Positions 44,802 to 53,169 of a stretch of 64,000 nt of DNA are shown in pieces (position 1 is the stretch's first letter; each line of letters starts with the position of its first letter). The position numbers were made by a program, and so were the translations under genes. The notes below the pieces were generated by a model. That model was not told the origin of the DNA and searched no databases. It saw only the letters and a list, made by a program, of their open reading frames with translations. Source of the DNA: Fibrobacter sp. (GTDB lineage Bacteria; Fibrobacterota; Fibrobacteria; Fibrobacterales; Fibrobacteraceae); assembly GCA_017412605.1 (NCBI GenBank), contig JAFPWY010000007.1, forward strand, positions 1 through 64,000, given 5' to 3'.

Positions 44802-45713
44802 CTATTCCGCCTTCGTTTCTTTCGGTTTGATTCTTGCGCTCAAATAGCTGAGCACCAAGTTCTGCCACACCACATAGCACGTAGGCGCAAGCGCCACGAC
44901 AGGGCCTGCGTACAAAGTCGCAATCCAGATGACGAGCGTCGTGTTTTTCTGACCCATGCTCTGCGCACTTTCAATCGGGCGACGGTTCCTTTCGACATAC
45001 CAACCGAGTGCATAAAGAAGAATGCAAAGAATCAGCGAAACGCCCGCCATCATCGGGAGTTTTCCGCTATTCCACAAATCCCAGAATCCCATCTCGCGGA
45101 TATCGTAACTCGCCTTGGCAAGAATCACGAACACGGAGAAAGTCCAGATGAACATCGTGTACTTCTGGAATTTGGCAGCGCGGTCAGCGAGTTCTGGGTA
45201 GAACGCGCGGAGGCCCAGCGCAAAAGCAAGCGGGATGCTAATGATGGGCTGGATGGTATTGAAAATCTTCATCGAAATGTCTTGCAGGCTCGCATCCGTG
45301 CCGGTCAAGTAACCGAACACAATCGGGATGGAGAAGCAAGCGATGAGGTTTCCACTCAAAAAAATCTTCAGGGCGAGTGATGCCGAACCGCCGAGCATCT
45401 TGGCCATCGCCGGGGCGGCATTTGCAGGCGGGCAGAGCGCGATGATAGCACCACCGAGCAACACTTCACGAGGCAGGCTGAACAATTCAACAATTCCCGC
45501 GAGGGCGGCAACAAGCAAAAGGCTAACTAGGAGAGCACGAATCTCTATCTTGAACGTGTAGCCGTGCGTTTGCGGAGGAATCTTCGTCACGAAAGTCAAA
45601 AACATCATCGAGCCGATCAAGAACGGCATCATCGGTGAAAGCACATGCGCCTGCGGGAGCAAAATCCCGAGGATAATCGCAACCGGCATGAGTATTGCAC
45701 GTAGATTCTTCAT
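44802..45713 (-). CDS. Bile acid:sodium symporter (BASS/SBF)-like transporter
   Basis: A 303-residue membrane protein with nine to ten hydrophobic helices. LGGAIIALCPPANAAPAMAKMLGG resembles the BASS/SBF-family discontinuous helix, and LSGNLIACFSIPIVFGYLTG follows. Substrates in the family include organic anions, pantoate and pyruvate; the substrate here is unknown. It is the first gene of the pair with the AlkD-family gene. Confidence 0.8.
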   Translation of the reverse strand: MKNLRAILMPVAIILGILLPQAHVLSPMMPFLIGSMMFLTFVTKIPPQTHGYTFKIEIRALLVSLLLVAALAGIVELFSLPREVLLGGAIIALCPPANAAPAMAKMLGGSASLALKIFLSGNLIACFSIPIVFGYLTGTDASLQDISMKIFNTIQPIISIPLAFALGLRAFYPELADRAAKFQKYTMFIWTFSVFVILAKASYDIREMGFWDLWNSGKLPMMAGVSLILCILLYALGWYVERNRRPIESAQSMGQKNTTLVIWIATLYAGPVVALAPTCYVVWQNLVLSYLSARIKPKETKAE

Positions 45714-45746
45714 AACGCGCCCAAATGTAGAAATTAGAGACGACCA

Positions 45747-46406
45747 CTACGATTCAAACGGACGGACTCGCAGCGTGACGCCCAAGTCTTCACAGGTTTT
45801 ACGGCAAATCTCGATTTTTTCTTCGGGCATCACCTTCTCGACGACGGTCATGACCACGTTCTTCACGTGGGCCTTCGCGAGCACGGCAAATTCCTTGAGC
45901 GCATCGTAAGACTTGATGCCAAACTTGGAGCGGGTCAGCGCCAAAAATTCCTCGGCATCTGGGGCGTTCAACGAAATCGAGACGGTATCGAAACGCCCTT
46001 CGAGTTCGGGCGTGATATCCTTGCCGTGAATCAGGTTCGCAAGGCCGTTCGTGTTGAGGCGCACCTTCAAGTTCGGATACTTCACCTTGAGCTTGTCAAT
46101 CACGCTGCATACGTCGTAAAGGCGTTCGAGCGGTTCACCATATCCGCAGAAAATCAGTTCGTTGATGACGTTAAGGTCATACGCGTCAAAAATTTCCATC
46201 ACCTGGTCGACACTCGGATCGCCACCCTTGAGCCAGAGCGTATTGCCTTCCATCATCTTTTTTGTCTGGCGCAGGCAAAACACGCAGTTGCACGGGCAAC
46301 GGTTCGTCATGTTCACGTAGATGTTCTTGCCGGTAATGTCGCCACTGTTGGCGATATCCAAATAGCCCGCCTGCCCGACGGTTCCTGTTACTGTATAAAC
46401 TATCAT
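45747..46406 (-). CDS. TatD-associated-type radical SAM protein
   Basis: A 219-residue radical SAM enzyme of the TatD-linked family. The [4Fe-4S] motif is in NRCPCNCVFC (Cx3Cx2C). Further blocks are NELIFCGYGEPLERL, VRLNTNGLANLIHGKDI and DTVSISLNAPDAEEF. Its substrate is not known. It starts directly at the stop codon of the pyridoxal-kinase-like gene (TAAATG). No tatD gene is adjacent here, unlike the family's usual context. Confidence 0.85.
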   Translation of the reverse strand: MIVYTVTGTVGQAGYLDIANSGDITGKNIYVNMTNRCPCNCVFCLRQTKKMMEGNTLWLKGGDPSVDQVMEIFDAYDLNVINELIFCGYGEPLERLYDVCSVIDKLKVKYPNLKVRLNTNGLANLIHGKDITPELEGRFDTVSISLNAPDAEEFLALTRSKFGIKSYDALKEFAVLAKAHVKNVVMTVVEKVMPEEKIEICRKTCEDLGVTLRVRPFES

Positions 46407-47237
46407 TTAGTCCTCCATCAAGTCGCGAAGGTACATCTCGACGCTTAAACCCCAATGCATGGGGACGTTGTTCTCTTCGCAGTAGCGGATGCACTTGGAC
46501 GCGAATTCGGCAGCCTTCTTCACCGACTCGTAGAAGTCGTGGCCGTTCAGGTACATGCCGGCAATCACCGCGCTTATCACGTCGCCCGTTCCGCTGCGGT
46601 CGCCACCGATGCGGTCGGCCATCACGATTTTCGGTTCTTCGCCCTTGCTGTAAACGAAATTCATGATCTGCTTGCTGCTGTAATGGATGCCCGTCACCAC
46701 AATGTGTTCGGGGCCCTGTTCGGCAAGCGTCTTGCACATGTTCTCGATTTCGACAGGAGTGAGTTTCCCGTCGCGGTAGTCGGAACCCGTCAAGGAGCAG
46801 AGTTCGGTGAGGTTCGGCGTGAGGATGTCGGCGTAGCTTACCAAAGCACGCATCTTTTCGCACAGGCTCGGCGTGTACGTTTCGTAGAGACGCCCGTAGT
46901 CGCCCATCACCGGGTCGACCAGCGTGAACACGCCGTTTTTCTTGAATGTCTTGATGAAGTCGATGACGATGTCCACCTGTTCCTCGGAGCCGAGGAAACC
47001 CGTCGCGATGGCATCGAAGCTCATGTCCAGATCTTTGTAGGTCTGGATGTAGTCGCGCATCTTGGAGGTGTAATCGTCAAAGAAATACTTGGGGAACTGC
47101 GTATGTGTCGAGAGGATTGCGGTAGGCACTGCGACCGCCTGGATTTTCATGGCCGAGATGACGGGAGCCATGACGGCAACCGAGCAGCGGCCGAATCCGG
47201 TGATATCGTTGATGAGGGCAATCTTCTTCTGTGTCAT
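46407..47237 (-). CDS. Pyridoxal/pyridoxamine kinase (PdxY/PdxK type)
   Basis: A 276-residue ribokinase-fold kinase phosphorylating B6 vitamers. Blocks are INDITGFGRCSV, AVPTAILSTHTQFP, ATGFLGSEEQVD, LVDPVMGDYGRLYETY and DILTPNLTELCSLTG. The catalytic anion-hole region is GGDRSGTGDVISAV. In related families such kinases can also act on hydroxymethylpyrimidine, which would suit the neighbouring CytX-type gene. It is 23 bases downstream of that transporter. Confidence 0.88.
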   Translation of the reverse strand: MTQKKIALINDITGFGRCSVAVMAPVISAMKIQAVAVPTAILSTHTQFPKYFFDDYTSKMRDYIQTYKDLDMSFDAIATGFLGSEEQVDIVIDFIKTFKKNGVFTLVDPVMGDYGRLYETYTPSLCEKMRALVSYADILTPNLTELCSLTGSDYRDGKLTPVEIENMCKTLAEQGPEHIVVTGIHYSSKQIMNFVYSKGEEPKIVMADRIGGDRSGTGDVISAVIAGMYLNGHDFYESVKKAAEFASKCIRYCEENNVPMHWGLSVEMYLRDLMED

Positions 47238-47260
47238 AGCAGTATAAATTTAAAAATTAA

Positions 47261-48475
47261 TTATGGGGTGTGGCGCGACAGGACTATCACACGGGCGGAG
47301 GCAAGTGCAGCCGAGACGATGACGGCGAGGAGCGTGGGGCCGAGCGGCACGGAATCGAGGCGTTCCGCTATCTGGTAAACGGCAAAGCCCGCAAGCCAAG
47401 AGAAAAGATTCCAGAGCCAAGCGCCGAGCGTGGCCGTGCGCCCTTTCGCGAAGTAGAAAGAGACGAGCAGCACAGCAGCCATAGGCGCAAACACCGACGC
47501 AATCAAGTACAAGAAGCTAATGTAGTGCTCCATGATTCCCGAGATAGCGAGGGCTGCGCTCAAAAGGCTCACGACAACGCCCGCAACTTTCGGGTTGATC
47601 TTGCCGTAAATAGCCTTGGAGGATTCGCCCGCGGAATTTGCTGCAAGGAAGTTCGTCGTGACGGTCGAGAGCACCACGATGATAATGCCCGGGATGCCGA
47701 GTCCTGCGAGGAGGATGGCCTGAGCGATATTGTTGTTCGCACCGATGCCCGCAATCTCGATTCCGAGAATGTACATCCAGAGGCTTGCGAACGTGTAGGC
47801 CGCCGCGGAAACGGCGGTCGCCTTCACCGGATTTTCCACGTCTTTCGTGTAGTCCGAAATCACCGGAAGCCAGGAGATGGGCATAGCGATGGAAATCTCG
47901 AAGATGTTCCAGAAGCCGAGCAGAGCCACGGAACCAGCGGCGGCCCCGGCGGCAATGCCGGCGACGGTCGTGCCCAAAGCATCGTTAATTCCAAACAACT
48001 TAACGGAAAGAATAGCAAGCAAAATGGCAAGCGCCGCCATCACGACCGTCGTCACGTTCGCAGAACGCCTGAGCCCCACAAAAACCCAGATAGCGATCAA
48101 GACCGCAAGAATAATGCAGGTCAGCGGAAAAGAAATGGGCAGGTTCAGGCCCGCCAAGGCAGAGGCTCCCTGCGCGTTCAGCACGGCCACCCATGCGAGC
48201 AGCTGGAATACATTCAACGCGGCAAAGAACTTGGAACCGTACTTGCCGAACGTCGAGGCCGTTGTTTCCATCGCGTTCAGGCGAACACGGGCGCCGATAA
48301 GGCCCACGAAGAACAGGAGGATGCCGCCCAGCACATGGCCGAGAATCAACGGGAGCCAGAGGGAACCCGGCGCAGACGCAGCACCGATTTCGATACCCGC
48401 CTCAATTTCGGAAACCGAGATGGCGACACCGAACCAGATGATTCCATTCGAAAAGAGACCCGTACGTTTTTCCAT
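47261..48475 (-). CDS. cytX: CytX-type (NCS1) vitamin-precursor permease
   Basis: A 404-residue inner-membrane protein of the NCS1 nucleobase/hydroxymethylpyrimidine permease family, with about 12 helices. IIWFGVAISVSEIEAGI, LGGILLFFVGLIGAR, WLPVISDYTKD and LAANSAGESSKAIYG match CytX-like members. No TPP riboswitch consensus is visible upstream, so thiamine control is not supported. Genomic pairing with the kinase suggests uptake and trapping of a pyrimidine or B6 precursor. Confidence 0.82.
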   Translation of the reverse strand: MEKRTGLFSNGIIWFGVAISVSEIEAGIEIGAASAPGSLWLPLILGHVLGGILLFFVGLIGARVRLNAMETTASTFGKYGSKFFAALNVFQLLAWVAVLNAQGASALAGLNLPISFPLTCIILAVLIAIWVFVGLRRSANVTTVVMAALAILLAILSVKLFGINDALGTTVAGIAAGAAAGSVALLGFWNIFEISIAMPISWLPVISDYTKDVENPVKATAVSAAAYTFASLWMYILGIEIAGIGANNNIAQAILLAGLGIPGIIIVVLSTVTTNFLAANSAGESSKAIYGKINPKVAGVVVSLLSAALAISGIMEHYISFLYLIASVFAPMAAVLLVSFYFAKGRTATLGAWLWNLFSWLAGFAVYQIAERLDSVPLGPTLLAVIVSAALASARVIVLSRHTP

Positions 48476-48608
48476 GCCGCACCTCCATGAGTTTAAAAAA
48501 GCGGCACAAAAATAAAAAAACGGGGGTTATAGTACAAGCCTAGAACCGATACTCCTTTTATATGGACAGTTATAGGAATTAATTATAACAAGAGTCCGAG
48601 CAACGAGA

Positions 48609-50231
48609 CTATTTGATATACATTTTTTGCAGAAGATTCCTGTAGCGCACGAAGTACACCCCCGGCTTCTTGGGCATGGTCTGTAAGGTTCCCAAATGGC
48701 GGCCCTGCAAATCAAAAACAGTTGCGGAACCCGGCATTTCTGCAGAGCGGGTTGGCCTCTCGGCGATAGACGTAACTTTCGAGCCATATTCAAAAGCGCC
48801 CAAATCCGGAGCTTTTCCCTCAAACGGGAACCCGACATCTTCGCCCTTGTCGATGGCACGGCTCCCTTTCTTGAGTTTCAAGAAGTCCACATCGGGCAGG
48901 CTGCCGTCATCATTGCGGGGGCCAAGCATTCCCGGAATCGTCGAAAGGTCTTCGCCGGTAACAGTCATGCTCGGATCATCGAGACTCACAAAGTCGTCCT
49001 CGGTCAAGTCCAAATCAAGATTCCACGTGTTGTTTTCGCCAGCCGGGCAATCCACATAGTGGTCGATGTCCTGACTAGAAATCTTCTCCCAGCATGTTCC
49101 GATTTGTGAGAGCTTGTTCGGGAAAGCGATGTTGTTCTTGAGCACGTGCGCTTTGTCGCCCAACATCGGAGCAACCTCGGCAAGGCGAGTCCTTTCATCT
49201 TCTGCATAGAGCGTTGATGCCATGCTAAAGGATCGGTCGCCATTTTTGTAGGAAGTGTTATTGATCCATGTGCTGCCGACGCTCGTGTAGTTTGCGTAGA
49301 ATCCGGAGGCAACATTGTTCCAGGCAACACAATTCCTGATGGTGTGCCTTCCCATATCGTTTCGGCTATATCCCATCTTGAATCCGTTGCCATTCCCGTT
49401 AGGCGGTTTGCTTGTTCCGTAATGGATGTAACCATTCCCCATGGCGTAGCTGTTTTCTACGACGACAGGAAATTCCTGGGCCAGCACATCATAACCGTCA
49501 TCGCTGTTCCACCAGGCGCGGCACCCGATGAACTTGGTAGTGTCGCCATCGTATTGATAATGTACGCCAAAGCCGTCGGCATTTTCGCCATCGCCCTGCC
49601 AATCGGTGGGGTCGTAGTTGTCGTGCGCATCGCAGTTCAAAAAGAGATGTCCGCCGCCGCCCGATGCGCCGTCGTGCGCGAAAAATCCCGGCCCGGCATT
49701 GTGGTGGCTGTCTATCTGCTCTAAGAAAATGTGCTTGCTCGCGTAGATGAAAATGCCCGAATTGGAATTGTGTATCATGGGCGTGTTGCGGACCTCGAAG
49801 CCCTTCAGATGCAGGTACTTTGCCGCAACCACAATCGGCGAGGTGTACATCGCCCCTTCGGGTGTGCCGTCACTATGCTCTTCGCCCGCGGCCACGGGGA
49901 GGTTGGTCGCGTCAAAAATCGGGCGCTCGCCCGGATAGCCCAGGTAATAGATGCGGTTGTCGTCGCTTTCACCGCTTGTGGTCAAGAGTATTCCCGCCGT
50001 CATCTTGTATCGTTCGTAAAAGACAGTGTCATGCAGGTCGTAAATTCCACCACGAATCCAGACGGTATCGCCCGCTTTTACCACTTCGTTCGCCTTGTTG
50101 AGCGTTGCGAAAGGCTTTTTCTCCGAGCCGGCATTGCTGTCCTTACCGTCGGGCGCCACATAGTAAACAGCTCCAAACGCCTGGGCGGCGCCCAAGGCAA
50201 GCCCCAAAGCAAACATGAGCCTGTTTCCCAT
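48609..50231 (-). CDS. Secreted PL9-like pectate lyase
   Basis: A 540-residue secreted right-handed beta-helix polysaccharide lyase resembling family PL9. The signal peptide ends AAQAFGA. YYVAPDGKDSNAGSEKKPF is the typical opening. Beta-helix turns include SNSGIFIYASKHIFLEQIDSH, GGHLFLNCDAHDNYDPT, GENADGFGVHY, RAWWNSDDGYDVL and NGFKMGYS, the last being a candidate region for the catalytic base Lys. The C-terminal part (ATVFDLQGRHLGTL, GVYFVRYRN) is a short sorting-type tail like that of the GH5 enzyme. The start at 50231 follows AGAGGTGTGT. Confidence 0.88.
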   Translation of the reverse strand: MGNRLMFALGLALGAAQAFGAVYYVAPDGKDSNAGSEKKPFATLNKANEVVKAGDTVWIRGGIYDLHDTVFYERYKMTAGILLTTSGESDDNRIYYLGYPGERPIFDATNLPVAAGEEHSDGTPEGAMYTSPIVVAAKYLHLKGFEVRNTPMIHNSNSGIFIYASKHIFLEQIDSHHNAGPGFFAHDGASGGGGHLFLNCDAHDNYDPTDWQGDGENADGFGVHYQYDGDTTKFIGCRAWWNSDDGYDVLAQEFPVVVENSYAMGNGYIHYGTSKPPNGNGNGFKMGYSRNDMGRHTIRNCVAWNNVASGFYANYTSVGSTWINNTSYKNGDRSFSMASTLYAEDERTRLAEVAPMLGDKAHVLKNNIAFPNKLSQIGTCWEKISSQDIDHYVDCPAGENNTWNLDLDLTEDDFVSLDDPSMTVTGEDLSTIPGMLGPRNDDGSLPDVDFLKLKKGSRAIDKGEDVGFPFEGKAPDLGAFEYGSKVTSIAERPTRSAEMPGSATVFDLQGRHLGTLQTMPKKPGVYFVRYRNLLQKMYIK

Positions 50232-50420
50232 ACACACCTCTATCAATCAGCCATTAGCATTCTACTGATAAACATTAGTATAATAAAAATTTCGACATAA
50301 TTTCAGAAAAAATCTCCTCCCATAAAAAAAAACTATAAAAAGCCATACGTATTTAATATTGGACTTTTCAAAATTCGCCTTCTATATTTGGCGGTACCAA
50401 ATCATTCATGCGGAGGTACC

Positions 50421-50528
50421 ATGAAAACGAATCCATTGTATAGAGCAGTCAAAAGGCAATGCAAGCGTCTATGTGTACTGATGCAGGCCGCATCAAGAAA
50501 CGCCCTTGTTATAGCGGAAATCGGCTAG
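50421..50528 (+). CDS. Small ORF (35 codons) upstream of metY, possible leader peptide
   Basis: ATG at 50421 follows GGAGGTACC, one of the best ribosome-binding sites in the window. It reads MKTNPLYRAVKRQCKRLCVL and on to ALVIAEIG, then TAG. The peptide is basic with two Cys residues and two non-start-region hydrophobic stretches. It ends 41 bases before metY. It could be a cysteine-sensing leader, a small protein, or chance. No family is known. Confidence 0.45.
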   Translation: MKTNPLYRAVKRQCKRLCVLMQAASRNALVIAEIG

Positions 50529-50569
50529 CCCTTGCAAAATAAGCCGAAAAAAAATGTGCGGAGAATTGA

Positions 50570-51802
50570 ATGAATTTTAATACGACTTTGTTGCATAAGG
50601 ATTTTGGTAGTGATCGAAGTACGGGCTCCACGCTTACACCCATTTACCAAGTGAGCGCCTTTTCGCAGGAATCCGCGGAAAAACTTGAAGCCGTCTTTAA
50701 CAACAGGGCACCCGGTTTTGCCTACACGCGCATCGGGAACCCCACAACAGATTCTTTTGAACGCCGCATCGCATCGCTCGAAAAGGGCGTCGGTGCGGTG
50801 GCGTGTTCTTCGGGCATGGCCGCGGTGACCATCTCGCTCTTAAATATTCTGCAGGCGGGAGACGAAGTGATCGCAAGCGCCGGGCTTTTCGGCGGAACCA
50901 TCGACTTGTTCCGCGACCTGGAAGCGTTCGACATCAAGACCCGCTTTGTCACGGAAGTCACGGCCGAAACGGTGCGTTCCCAGCTGAACGAAAAAACGAA
51001 GGCAGTGTTCACCGAGCTTATCGGCAACCCGAAACTGAACGTGGTCGATTTGAAGAGTGTCGCGGACGTGGCGCATCAGGGAGGCGTCCCGTTCATTGTC
51101 GACAGTACGACAGCGACCCCCTACCTTGTGCGTCCCTTTGATTTTGGCGCCGACATCGTGGTGCATTCCTCTTCCAAGTACATCAACGGGAACGGAAGTG
51201 CCATCAGCGGCATCATCGTCGACAGCGGAAAATTCAAATGGGATTTCGCAAGGTACAAGGGCTTGGAAGAATACAAGCGCTTCGGCAAGTTCGCCTACAT
51301 CGCCAAGCTCCGCAACGGCATCTGGCGTAACGTAGGTTGTTGCGTGGCACCGGCAACGTCGTTCCTCAACTCGCTCGGCCTCGAAACGCTCGGGCTGCGT
51401 ATGGATCGCCTTTGCAGCAATGCGCTCCAGTTGGCTGAATTCTTGCAAGGCTTCGAAGGCATCACCGTCAACTACCCCGCTCTCAAGCAGAGCCCTTATT
51501 ACGATTTAGTGCAGAGCCAGTTTGACGGCAAGGGCGGCGCCATTCTTACGATTGACGCAGGGAGCAAGGAAAAAGCTTTCAAGCTGATCAACAACTTGAA
51601 ATATGCGACCATCGCAACCAACATCGGCGACTTACGCACGCTCGTGATTCACCCGGACAGCACCATCTTTGCGCACGGAACCAAGGAACAAAAAGAAAAC
51701 GCCGGCGTATTCGAAGGCACCATCCGCGTGTGCGTGGGCATCGAGGATATCGAAGACCTCAAGGAAGATTTCGAACAGGCAATCAAGAACATTGATTTGT
51801 AG
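50570..51802 (+). CDS. metY: O-acetylhomoserine sulfhydrylase (MetY-type PLP enzyme)
   Basis: A 410-residue Cys/Met-metabolism PLP enzyme. Key blocks are FAYTRIGNPTTDSFE, CSSGMAAVTISLL, SAGLFGGTIDLF and VDSTTATPYLVRP. The PLP-binding Lys is in VVHSSSKYINGNGS. A long second half (FAYIAKLRNGIWRNVGC, and ATNIGDLRTLVIHP) favours O-acetyl-L-homoserine sulfhydrylase over cystathionine gamma-synthase. In that role it makes homocysteine from sulfide or methionine from methanethiol. It is close to the nitrogenase-like cluster but separated by other genes. GGAG lies six bases before the ATG. Confidence 0.88.
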   Translation: MNFNTTLLHKDFGSDRSTGSTLTPIYQVSAFSQESAEKLEAVFNNRAPGFAYTRIGNPTTDSFERRIASLEKGVGAVACSSGMAAVTISLLNILQAGDEVIASAGLFGGTIDLFRDLEAFDIKTRFVTEVTAETVRSQLNEKTKAVFTELIGNPKLNVVDLKSVADVAHQGGVPFIVDSTTATPYLVRPFDFGADIVVHSSSKYINGNGSAISGIIVDSGKFKWDFARYKGLEEYKRFGKFAYIAKLRNGIWRNVGCCVAPATSFLNSLGLETLGLRMDRLCSNALQLAEFLQGFEGITVNYPALKQSPYYDLVQSQFDGKGGAILTIDAGSKEKAFKLINNLKYATIATNIGDLRTLVIHPDSTIFAHGTKEQKENAGVFEGTIRVCVGIEDIEDLKEDFEQAIKNIDL

Positions 51803-51858
51803 GTTACTATATTGTCATTGCGGGCGTAGAGACGCAATCTTATCCGAAGAGGTTTCAA

Positions 51859-52428
51859 ATGAACTTAACTCTTGAACGCGCAAAAGAAATCAACAAGAAC
51901 CACGTCACCGAAGAAACGCTCATCATCCATTCACTCAACGTCGCTTACGCCATGGGAGCCATGGCGAAGCATTTTGGCGAAGACATAGACCATTGGGAAG
52001 GCGTGGGTTACCTGCACGATTTCGACTACCAGGAATTCCCGGAAGAACACCTGCAGCATACCGAAAAGGAGCTGCTCGCCGAAGGGGTCTCCGAAGAAGA
52101 TGTCCGCGCAATCTTGGCACACGGTTTTGAAATCGTGAATGATGTGGAACCCAAGACGAACATGGAAAAGAGCCTGTTCACCGTCGACGAGCTCACAGGA
52201 ATCATCCAGGCCTGCGCAAGAATGCGCCCCAACGGAATCTTGGATCTGGAAGTAAAAAGTTTCGCGAAAAAATTCAAGGACAAGAAATTTGCCGCCAAGT
52301 GCAATCGCGACTACATTCTCAAGGGTTGTGCGCTACTCGGCATGGACGTGAAGGAAGTCGCCGAAATCTGCATCGAAGGCATGCGCGAACACGCCGCCGA
52401 AATCGGGCTGGCGGGAAATGCGGGATAA
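51859..52428 (+). CDS. HD-domain hydrolase
   Basis: A 189-residue protein with an HD metal-dependent phosphohydrolase fold. LIIHSLNVAYAMGAMAKHFG supplies the first His, and GYLHDFDYQEF is the HD motif (HD with an extra Asp). AILAHGFE supplies the next His and TVDELTGIIQACARMRP a further acidic pair. The nucleotide or other substrate is unknown. GAGGTTTCAA lies just upstream. It follows metY by 56 bases and may be co-transcribed. Confidence 0.85.
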   Translation: MNLTLERAKEINKNHVTEETLIIHSLNVAYAMGAMAKHFGEDIDHWEGVGYLHDFDYQEFPEEHLQHTEKELLAEGVSEEDVRAILAHGFEIVNDVEPKTNMEKSLFTVDELTGIIQACARMRPNGILDLEVKSFAKKFKDKKFAAKCNRDYILKGCALLGMDVKEVAEICIEGMREHAAEIGLAGNAG

Positions 52429-52455
52429 AGAACAATTACCGCAAAAAAATTATTC

Positions 52456-53169
52456 CTACAATCCACCATAATCGGACTCGCCGCTAGACAATAGTCGCCC
52501 TTTGTGCATGGTATACACACGATCGCCGTACTTAAAACCATGCGGGTCGTGTGTCGCCACAAGCACCGAAGTTCCCGACCGTGCAAGGTCAGCCAAAAGG
52601 TCAAAGACAATCTTGCCGTTAGCTTCGTCAAGATTGCTGGTAGGTTCGTCCGCAATGATGATATCAGGCTTGTTGACCAACGCCCGAACGATTGAAGCCC
52701 GCTTAAGTTCACCCCCCGAAAGTTCCGCAGGCATCTCATTCACTAAATGAGCAATGCCGAGAGTTTCAAGTTTCGAAATGATATCGATATCTGTCGTATC
52801 TGCCAAACCGTAAGCCTCGATTTTCTTGCCGTCACGAATGGCCCGCGGAAGTAGGATATTTTCGAGAACTGTAAAATGCGGCAAGAAAACAGATTCTTGA
52901 GGTACATAACCAATCTTGTCGTTCCGGATTGCAGAAATTTCGGCATCCGAAAGATTTGCAAAATCAAATCCATTAAAGATGACCGTGCCTTTCGTAGGGT
53001 GATTGATTCCCGCAAGCAAAGAAAGTAACGTACTTTTCCCGCTTCCGGATTCACCGATTACTACTGAGAAATCACCGGACCAGGCAAAGAATTCTACATC
53101 TTCTACAGCATTAAATTCGTTGCCGCGCCGCGTATAGGTCTTGTATAAATTAGAGACGTTCAGAATCAA
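52456..53169 (-). CDS. LolD/MacB-type ABC transporter ATPase
   Basis: A 237-residue ABC ATPase of the class that works with FtsX-like permeases. Walker A is GESGSGKST, Q-loop YVPQES, signature LSGGELKRASI, Walker B IIIADEPTSNLD and the H-loop VATHDPH. It overlaps the permease stop by four bases (ATGA), and gene order is DUF4418, permease, ATPase. It probably powers extrusion or periplasmic mechanical work. Confidence 0.9.
   Translation of the reverse strand: MILNVSNLYKTYTRRGNEFNAVEDVEFFAWSGDFSVVIGESGSGKSTLLSLLAGINHPTKGTVIFNGFDFANLSDAEISAIRNDKIGYVPQESVFLPHFTVLENILLPRAIRDGKKIEAYGLADTTDIDIISKLETLGIAHLVNEMPAELSGGELKRASIVRALVNKPDIIIADEPTSNLDEANGKIVFDLLADLARSGTSVLVATHDPHGFKYGDRVYTMHKGRLLSSGESDYGGL

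Noticed and set aside
48476-48608. Thiamine pyrophosphate riboswitch ahead of the cytX-type gene
   Set aside because: None of the conserved TPP core (CTGAGA, ACCTGA, GGATAATGCCAGCG) is visible; the leader is short and A-rich.
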